Under the pieces are notes generated by a model. The model was not told where the DNA came from, did not search any database, and worked only from the letters and a program-made list of their open reading frames with translations. Shown here piece after piece: positions 8,456-13,578 of a DNA stretch of 31,481 bases. The stretch is from Sphingobacteriales bacterium (lineage in GTDB: Bacteria; Bacteroidota; Bacteroidia; Chitinophagales; UBA2359). Position numbers and translations under genes: made by a program. Position 1 is the stretch's first letter, and each line of letters opens with the position of its first letter. Location of the stretch: assembly GCA_016718845.1 (NCBI GenBank), contig JADKCK010000018.1, forward strand, positions 1 through 31,481. The letters are read 5' to 3'.

Positions 8456-8463
8456 TATATTTG
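8456..8463 (+). promoter_or_regulatory. -7 element TATATTTG before the Rpn-family gene
   Basis: TATATTTG matches TAnnTTTG and lies 50 bp before the start at 8513, just after the porX terminator. This suggests that the inserted gene is its own transcription unit. No consensus -33 TTTG is found at the 19-bp spacing. Confidence 0.45.
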
Positions 8464-8512
8464 TGCCACAAAATACACCAATTTAACCAACAATCACCCA
8501 AAAATAACCGCC

Positions 8513-9517
8513 ATGATAATAGCAAATCCCATCTACGATGTAGTATTTAAATACCTAATGGAAGATACAGAAATAGCCAAAGGCTTATTATCTACCATAC
8601 TAAAAACCGATATCATAGAACTAAGCCTAAAACCGCAAGAAACCACCACCACTGCCTTCGCCGGAACCCAAATCGTAACCGTTTTGCGCCTCGACTTTGT
8701 TGCAGTTATTAAACAAGCCAATGGTACAAACAAAAAAGTGCTCATAGAACTACAAAAAACAAAACGAGGCACAAACATTGCCCGTTTCCGCAGATACTTA
8801 GGCGAACAATACCAAAAAGAAGACAGCGTATATGTAGCTGGCGAAGAAAAAACAGAACATCTAGAAATAGTAACTATCTACTTCTTAGGGTTTTTACTAA
8901 ACAACACAAACGTACCAGTGGTAAAAGTAGAAAATAACTACATTGATGCCGACACCAACCAACAATTAGCCGAAAAACCCGACGACGATTTCTTATTGTT
9001 ACTAAACCACGAATCATACACCATCCAAATTCCGCTACTAAAAGGCAAAGTACAAAGCAGACTTTTGAAGGTGTTAAAAGTGTTCAGCCAAGAGTATAAA
9101 ACAGACAATAAACACAACTTAAATTTTACAGAAGAAGAAACCGACCCACTAATAAAACAAATGTTAGACCGATTGCGCCGCGCCGCAGCCGATGAAGAAC
9201 TGCGCCGAAAAATGGACGTAGAAGACGAATACGAAGATACCTACAACAAAGAGTTTAAAGCATTAAACGACAAATACTTGCAAGAAAAACAACGTGCCGA
9301 AGAAGAAAAACAACGAGCCGAAGAGGAAAAACAACGTGCCGAACAAGCTACCCAACAAGCCGAAGAAGAAAAACAACGAGCCGAAGAAGAAAAACAACGA
9401 GCCGAACAAGCTACCCAACAAGCCGAAGAAGAAAAACAACGAGCCGAAGAAGAAAAACAACGAGCCGAACAACTATTACAAGAACTAAATGACCTAAAAA
9501 AACGCTTTAACCTTTAA
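8513..9517 (+). CDS. Rpn / PD-(D/E)XK nuclease family protein with coiled-coil tail
   Basis: The N-terminal about 210 residues match the Rpn / PDDEXK_2 (PF12784-type) family: NPIYDVVFKYLMED near the start, then a nuclease core with D61 (LRLDFVAV) and E79-x-Q81-K82 (VLIELQK), and RFRRYLGEQY at about 91-100. Such proteins are linked to RecA-independent recombination or transposition and often occur as mobile paralogues. From about residue 218 the protein becomes a charged coiled coil (MLDRLRRAAADEELRRKMD, then AEEEKQR heptads encoded by 21-bp DNA repeats within 63-bp higher-order units) and ends in LNDLKKRFNL. It has its own putative promoter and sits between porX and tsaE. Its tail is partly duplicated downstream at 9587 and 9931. 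The family is confident; the biological role is not. Confidence 0.85.
   Translation: MIIANPIYDVVFKYLMEDTEIAKGLLSTILKTDIIELSLKPQETTTTAFAGTQIVTVLRLDFVAVIKQANGTNKKVLIELQKTKRGTNIARFRRYLGEQYQKEDSVYVAGEEKTEHLEIVTIYFLGFLLNNTNVPVVKVENNYIDADTNQQLAEKPDDDFLLLLNHESYTIQIPLLKGKVQSRLLKVLKVFSQEYKTDNKHNLNFTEEETDPLIKQMLDRLRRAAADEELRRKMDVEDEYEDTYNKEFKALNDKYLQEKQRAEEEKQRAEEEKQRAEQATQQAEEEKQRAEEEKQRAEQATQQAEEEKQRAEEEKQRAEQLLQELNDLKKRFNL
9293..9475 (+). repeat. 21-bp / 63-bp coding repeats in the coiled coil
   Basis: The 21-bp unit GCCGAAGAAGAAAAACAACG+A encodes AEEEKQR. It is organised in a 63-bp higher-order repeat: GAACAAGCTACCC occurs at 9341 and again at 9404. The nearly identical codons indicate recent expansion, so length is likely to vary between strains. 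Confidence 0.85.
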
Positions 9518-9586
9518 GGCGTTAATACTTGGGTGCTACTTTTTTAACCCATTGCTTACAAACTAATTAACAACGATATAAACGCT

Positions 9587-9910
9587 ATGCCAACCCCACT
9601 GCTACGTTTAATGAACAACTCAACCGACCCACTAATAAAACAAATGTTAGACCGATTGCGCCGCGCCGCAGCCGATGAAGAACTGCGCCGAAAAATGGAC
9701 GTAGAAGACGAATACGAAGATACCTACAACAAAGAGTTTAAAGCTTTAAACGACAAATCAAAAACTTGCCAAGAAGAAAAACAACGAGCCGAAGAAGAAA
9801 AACAACGAGCTGAACAACTACCAAGAAGAAAACAACGACCAAAAAACGCTTTAACCTTTAAGGCGTTAATACTTGGGGGCTACTTTTTTAGCCTATTACT
9901 TACAAACTAA
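9587..9910 (+). pseudogene. Second, shortened copy of the Rpn coiled-coil tail
   Basis: An ATG at 9587 opens a 107-codon frame. Residues 13-57 (TDPLIKQMLDRLRRAAADEE onward) are nearly identical to the tail of the intact Rpn-family protein. The frame then passes through two AEEEKQR heptads, shifts relative to the parent (QLPRRKQRPKNALTFKA) and reads into what is spacer in the parent copy. There is no nuclease domain. It is best seen as a duplicated gene fragment. Translation of a short coiled-coil peptide that could bind the parent protein cannot be excluded, since the start codon and frame are open and one copy of the same spacer precedes it. Confidence 0.7.
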
Positions 9911-9930
9911 TTAACGACAATATAAACCCA

Positions 9931-10050
9931 ATGGCAACTCTACTGCTAAATTTAATGAACAACTCAACCGACTCGAAAATGGACGTAGAAAACAAATACT
10001 CACAAGCCACCCAACAAACCCAAAAAGAAAAACAACCAGTTAACTACTGC
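9931..10050 (+). pseudogene. Third, most degraded copy of the Rpn tail
   Basis: An ATG at 9931 reads MATLLLNLMNNSTDSKMDVE, matching the start of the second copy (MPTPLLRLMNNSTD) but with the helix block deleted so that it jumps to KMDVEN. The rest (SQATQQTQKEKQP) is diverged coiled-coil sequence. It is the end of the duplication staircase and lies immediately before tsaE. Confidence 0.65.
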
Positions 10051-10095
10051 TCAACAAAAGCAACCGCACACTTATCGCCCATAAAATTATAAACC

Positions 10096-10509
10096 GTGAC
10101 TATCAACATACCCAACCTACAAGCATTACCCAGCACCGCACAAACAATCATCAACCAATTAGGGGATAAACGCGTAATAACCCTAAGCGGAAACCTAGGA
10201 GCAGGAAAAACAACCCTCGTAAAAGCCCTCGCACAACACTTAGGCACCACCGAAACCGTTAGTAGCCCAACCTACTCCCTCGTCAACGAATACCATTATG
10301 GCAACAACATCATCTATCACCTCGACCTTTATCGCCTCGAAACCTTAGACGAAGCATTAGCCATAGGCATCGAAGATTACCTTTACTCGGGCAATTATTG
10401 CTTCGTCGAATGGGCAAACATTATTGCACCCCTACTGCCCAACAATGCCGCACACATAACCATAACCGCCAACCCCAACCAAACACGCACCTTAACCCTC
10501 GACAATTAA
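10096..10509 (+). CDS. tsaE: TsaE, tRNA t6A-synthesis ATPase subunit
   Basis: TsaE is the small P-loop ATPase that works with TsaB/TsaD in threonylcarbamoylation of A37 in ANN-decoding tRNAs. The 137-residue product has a Walker A motif GNLGAGKTT (32-40), the family signature SSPTYSLVNEY (56-66), HLDLYRL (75-81, with Asp77) and CFVEWA (102-107, with Glu105). The start is GTG at 10096; the ATG-free upstream region and family length support it. It is followed 51 bp later by ald. From memory, porX, tsaE and ald are neighbours in many Bacteroidota genomes, so the Rpn locus upstream looks like an insertion into a conserved block. Confidence 0.94.
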   Translation: MTINIPNLQALPSTAQTIINQLGDKRVITLSGNLGAGKTTLVKALAQHLGTTETVSSPTYSLVNEYHYGNNIIYHLDLYRLETLDEALAIGIEDYLYSGNYCFVEWANIIAPLLPNNAAHITITANPNQTRTLTLDN

Positions 10510-10560
10510 CCATGCCGCTAAATAAATTTAGCCACAATAACTACCAAATACCTAAATAAA

Positions 10561-11769
10561 ATGGAACCTAAAATCGCCTATACAGGGTACACCCCCATAA
10601 CACAAGAAAAAGTAATGGAATTACCCACACAATCTAAAAAATTATTTATCGGCATACCCAAAGAAACCTCCTTCCAAGAAAACCGCGTAGCACTAACCCC
10701 CGAATCTGTTGCCGTATTGGTTAATAATGGGCATAAAGTAGTGATAGAAACAAAAGCAGGCGAAAATTCTAGCTTTACCGACCGCGACTACTCGGAGGCA
10801 GGAGCCCAAATCCTGTACGATATTGCCGAGGTATACCAAGCCGACATCATCATAAAAGTAGCTCCGTTAAGCCTCGAAGAAGTGAAAATGACCAAATACA
10901 ACCAAACTGTTTTCTCGGCTTTGCACTTACCCACCCTAGAAACCGAATACCTAAACCACCTAATAGAAAAAAAAGTAACCGCCATTGCCTACGAATACAT
11001 CAAAGACGAGTACGGGCGTTTCCCAATTGTGCGTGCCATTAGCGAAATTGCAGGTAGCGCCGCCATATTAATAGGAGCCGAATACCTAAGCAATACCAAC
11101 AACGGACAAGGAATACTGCTCGGCGGCATTGCAGGCGTACCCCCTGCACGAGTTGTAATACTCGGCGGTGGAGCCGTAGGCGAGTATGCTACTCGTACTG
11201 CTTTGGGTTTGGGTGCCGAAGTAAGGGTTTTTGATAACAGCATCTACAAACTTATGCGATTACAAAACAACGTAAATGCGCGCGTCTACACCTCTATCAT
11301 AAACCCCGCCTTGTTAAGCTCCGAACTGTCAAAAGCCGATTTAGTAGTCGGAGCCATACACTCCGAATTAGGGCGAACGCCCATCATCGTCACCGAAGAA
11401 ATGGTCTCGCACATGAAACCCGGCTCTGTAATAGTAGATGTAAGTATAGACCAAGGCGGATGCTTTGAAACGTCTAAAATAACTAACCACAAAAACCCCA
11501 CCTTCCGAATGTTTGATGTGATACATTATTGCGTACCAAACATAGCATCAAGGGTGTCTAAAACCGCATCATCGGCACTTAGCCACGTACTAATACCCAT
11601 TTTGCACCGCGCCCAAAAACATGCCAACTTCGACCAGTTTATGCTCAATAACATAGGCATGAGAAACGGCATTTACTTGTACAAAGGGCACGTAACTAAC
11701 TTATACCTAAGCCAACGTTTCGACCTTAAATACACCAACCTCGAATTGCTCATCACATCGGCTATGTAA
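10561..11769 (+). CDS. ald: Alanine dehydrogenase
   Basis: This enzyme catalyses NAD-dependent reversible deamination of L-alanine to pyruvate and ammonia. The 402-residue protein has the family N-terminal motif GIPKETSFQENRVALTPE (31-48), the substrate-binding segments IIIKVAPL and FSALHLPT, a Rossmann nucleotide fold with VVILGGGAVGEYATRTALGL and acidic VFDNS, and the C-terminal DVSIDQGGCFETS and HYCVPNIASRVSKTAS signatures. The about 25-residue N-terminal extension before the catalytic domain is common in Bacteroidota versions. It lies 51 bp after tsaE on the same strand. A possible hairpin terminator is at 11843. Confidence 0.93.
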   Translation: MEPKIAYTGYTPITQEKVMELPTQSKKLFIGIPKETSFQENRVALTPESVAVLVNNGHKVVIETKAGENSSFTDRDYSEAGAQILYDIAEVYQADIIIKVAPLSLEEVKMTKYNQTVFSALHLPTLETEYLNHLIEKKVTAIAYEYIKDEYGRFPIVRAISEIAGSAAILIGAEYLSNTNNGQGILLGGIAGVPPARVVILGGGAVGEYATRTALGLGAEVRVFDNSIYKLMRLQNNVNARVYTSIINPALLSSELSKADLVVGAIHSELGRTPIIVTEEMVSHMKPGSVIVDVSIDQGGCFETSKITNHKNPTFRMFDVIHYCVPNIASRVSKTASSALSHVLIPILHRAQKHANFDQFMLNNIGMRNGIYLYKGHVTNLYLSQRFDLKYTNLELLITSAM

Positions 11770-11842
11770 GGCTTTTAACAATACATAACTGCCTACTTGT
11801 TCTTGTTATAACGATACACCAATATTGGCTGTAAGCTATTAG

Positions 11843-11870
11843 TACCAATACTTGTATTGGTATTCTTGTT
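11843..11870 (+). terminator. Candidate hairpin terminator after ald
   Basis: TACCAATAC (11843-11851) and GTATTGGTA (11854-11862) form a perfect 9-bp inverted repeat with a two-base centre, followed by TTCTTGTTT. It lies 74 bp after the ald stop codon. A two-base loop would open to four or more in RNA; function as terminator is inferred. Confidence 0.45.
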
Positions 11871-11971
11871 TGATAGCAGTACAGCTACCATTAATGCTTA
11901 CAAAAATACTATCTTTGTCGTCAAACGTTTTATTTTTATTGCCCAATCTATTAACTAAAAGATAATAAAAC

Positions 11972-12011
11972 CAATGCCTGCCAATAATAAAATTATTATT
12001 GGCAGGCATTG
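11972..12011. repeat. 19-bp perfect inverted repeat with two-base centre
   Basis: CAATGCCTGCCAATAATAA at 11972-11990 is followed by AA and its exact reverse complement at 11993-12011. A third, partial copy (CAATGCCTGC) follows at about 12018. No coding region overlaps. It could be a cruciform or protein site, a bidirectional terminator without a T tract, or a remnant of a mobile palindromic element. The perfect symmetry is visible; function is unknown. Confidence 0.75.
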
Positions 12012-12095
12012 ATGTTACAATGCCTGCTAAAAATAAAGCAAAGTGTCGATTTATTGTAAAAAATCAAAAAATTTAATGCTTTTGTAGATAAATAA

Positions 12096-12126
12096 TTTGT
12101 TAGAAAGATTTTAATTAGTATCTTTG
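12096..12126 (+). promoter_or_regulatory. Canonical Bacteroidota promoter upstream of the 21-bp array
   Basis: TTTG at 12096-12099, exactly 19 bases, then TATCTTTG at 12119-12126 match the Bacteroidota housekeeping promoter (TTTG-N19-TAnnTTTG). Transcription would begin near 12133 and run about 660 nt through the tandem array before the next gene at 12799. No other gene lies between. Confidence 0.75.
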
Positions 12127-12312
12127 CGCATCAATATCAGCAAATAAATAAACGCAAGTTTAAACAAAAACGGTTTAATTAATAATTACTTGTTAAACAA
12201 GTACTAATAAGTAACTGTAATTACTAAAAAAAACAGTAAAAATATTTTTGCTTGATGATTTGCTAAATTTTTGTTATTAGTTTAGATAGATAAAGCACTT
12301 TTTTTAGTAAAA

Positions 12313-12740
12313 AGTAGCAAAAACTATTTGTCCGATGGCAAAAACTATTTGTCCGATGGCAAAAACTATTTGTCCGATGGCAAAAACTATTTGTCCGATG
12401 GCAAAAACTATTTGTCCGATGGCAAAAACTATTGTCCGCTCGGCCCGCCTTCGGCCGGCCGCATGGCACCTTGTCCGATGGCAAAACTATTTGTCCGATG
12501 GCAAAACTATTTGTCTGATGGCAAAAACTATTTGTCCGATGGCAAAAACTATTTGTCCGATGGCAAAAACTATTTGTCCGATGGCAAAAACTATTTGTCC
12601 GATGGCAAAATTCATTTGTCCGATGGCAAAAACTATTTGTCCGATGGCAAAAACTATTTGTCCGATGGCAAAATTCATTTGTCCGATGGCAAAATTCATT
12701 TGTCCGATGGCAAAAACTATTTGTCCGATGGCAAAATTCA
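12313..12740 (+). repeat. 21-bp tandem repeat array, about 19 units
   Basis: The core TTTGTCCGATGGC is followed by AAAAACTA. Core starts (TGTCC) are at 12329, 12350, 12371, 12392, 12413, a degenerate one at 12433, then 12472, 12492, 12512 and every 21 bp to 12722. Two 20-bp units (AAAACTA) occur near 12480-12512. A second spacer version, AAAATTCA, alternates in the distal half. Several frames on both strands stay open only because 21 is divisible by three; there is no sign of real coding. The array lies in the presumed leader of the 12799 gene. Confidence 0.93.
12437..12471. other. GC-rich palindromic block interrupting the 21-bp array
   Basis: Between repeat units 6 and 7, a block of about 35 bases of strikingly high GC content replaces repeat sequence. 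It contains CGGCCCGCCTTCGGCCGGCC with nested CGGCCG and GGCCGGCC palindromes and a CGGCC/GGCCG stem around a CGCCTTC loop. Its surroundings are AT-rich. It may be a tiny inserted palindromic element or an assembly artefact. Confidence 0.6.
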
Positions 12741-12798
12741 AAATAACACAATCATTGTTTAATATTTTTTTACCAGTAAAAATAACAAAGGAGAAATT

Positions 12799-13176
12799 AT
12801 GTCTGAAAGAACTAGGGGTAGAGTAAAAGTGCCTAAAAATCCAGGCGATTTATTAGACTTGGCTAAGGCAGTAGGAGATAAACACCAAAAAGAAGGTACT
12901 TCATCGCCATTAAAATTATCGGTAGATTATAACTGGGACGAGTTAGTTGCCGAAATTGATAAGTGTAAAGAATTGCACACTGCCGCAGAAGATTTTAAAC
13001 GCAAGATGGAAGAAACTTATCGTGAGCGCGATATATCGCTTCCTAACATAGAAAGTGCTGTGCGTGCAGCAAGTGCTTTGTTAAAAGGCGTTTATGCTAA
13101 AAATCCTAAACGCTTAGGCGATTGGGGTTTTAATGTAGATGATACCAAACAAAAAGGAAAAGAAGAGGATAAATAA
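12799..13176 (+). CDS. Small conserved hypothetical protein (LGDWGF motif)
   Basis: This 125-residue soluble, charged, mostly helical protein has no signal peptide. Recognisable features are an N-terminal VPKNPGDLLDLAKAV segment, SPLKLSVDYNWDEL, a helix with AAEDFKRKMEETYRERDISL, and C-terminal LLKGVYAKNPKRLGDWGFNVDD. I have seen this pattern in small uncharacterised Bacteroidota proteins; no function is known to me. It is one of few genes here with a clear Shine-Dalgarno-like AAAGGAG, 6 bases before its ATG. It is preceded by the 21-bp array and a distant canonical promoter, and followed by a strong terminator, so it appears to be a monocistronic unit with an unusually long repeat-filled leader. 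Confidence 0.82.
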   Translation: MSERTRGRVKVPKNPGDLLDLAKAVGDKHQKEGTSSPLKLSVDYNWDELVAEIDKCKELHTAAEDFKRKMEETYRERDISLPNIESAVRAASALLKGVYAKNPKRLGDWGFNVDDTKQKGKEEDK

Positions 13177-13222
13177 ACTCAATAATTTTCTGGCTTTTGT
13201 TAGATAAATTTAGGCAAAAAAT

Positions 13223-13266
13223 AAATGGTTTGTTGCTAATTTTATGCAACAAACCATTTTATTTTA
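13223..13266 (+). terminator. Strong terminator after the 12799 gene
   Basis: AAATGGTTTGTTGC (13223-13236) pairs perfectly with GCAACAAACCATTT (13246-13259) over a nine-base loop, followed by a T-rich tail. It lies 47 bp after the stop codon. Confidence 0.85.
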
Positions 13267-13395
13267 TTGGTATAGACAATAAATTTTTTAAATTTAACAA
13301 CAAACTAAATGGATTAGTGAAAATAACTAAATAACTATGCCTAATTTTAATAATGTTAAGGCAAAATAATGGTATGTCAGTCGCGCAAACAATGC

Positions 13396-13475
13396 TAAGG
13401 GGGTGCCACCAACTTGGCAAATTAGGGAGTGCCAATCATCACCCCCTAAAAAAACCTTTTCCGCGTCAAGCGGTA
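13396..13475 (+). other. Possible structured RNA or hairpin element
   Basis: AGGGGGTG (13398-13405) pairs with CACCCCCT (13440-13447). Nested inside, TTGGCA (13414-13419) pairs with TGCCAA (13430-13435). A third small hairpin CCGC-GTCAA-GCGG follows near 13461-13473, with an A-rich link between. An open frame crosses the region but has no family resemblance. The rest of 13267-13520 holds nothing else I recognise. No known RNA family was identified. Confidence 0.35.
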
Positions 13476-13520
13476 CTTGTACAGCTTATTGTGTTGGATA
13501 ACTTATGGATTATAGGCAAT

Positions 13521-13560
13521 AAAAAAGTAGCTACTATTTTAGATAGTAGCTACTTTTTTT
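13521..13560. terminator. Bidirectional terminator
   Basis: Arms containing GTAGCTACTAT and ATAGTAGCTAC surround a five-base loop, with A6 on the left and T7 on the right, so it can terminate both strands. On the minus strand it directly follows the stop codon (13579) of the propeller protein. On the plus strand it closes the 12799 region. Confidence 0.85.
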
Positions 13561-13578
13561 TAGGAGTATGCCAAATAA

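Larger units (their letters stand above)
9141..10040 (+). repeat. Staircase of direct duplications of the Rpn gene tail
   Basis: The block 9141-9275 recurs at 9624-9758 (135 bp, one mismatch, offset 483). The block from 9501 to about 9627 recurs from 9845 to about 9971 (offset 344). The array therefore consists of unit 1 (9141-9623), unit 2 (9624-9967, lacking 139 bp of coiled-coil repeat) and a shorter, more diverged unit 3 (about 9966-10040). Each unit includes coiled-coil coding sequence plus the spacer after the stop codon. Copies shrink and diverge with distance from the intact gene. Confidence 0.85.

Noticed and set aside
9263..9488. Minus-strand Phe/Gly-rich and plus-strand Lys/Asn-rich frames in the Rpn tail
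   Set aside because: They are by-products of the 21-bp coiled-coil coding repeat in other frames.
11910..11917. TATCTTTG as a second promoter near 11910
   Set aside because: It has no -33 TTTG at 19-bp spacing and is separated from any gene by the palindrome and the better promoter at 12096.
12313..12740. CRISPR array
   Set aside because: Units are directly tandem with no unique spacers and no cas genes nearby.
12263..12762. Long open frames on both strands through the 21-bp array (peptides such as SDGKNYL or CHRTNSF repeated)
   Set aside because: They exist because the unit is a multiple of three without stops. The same DNA is open in several frames on both strands, and none has a family match or start signal.
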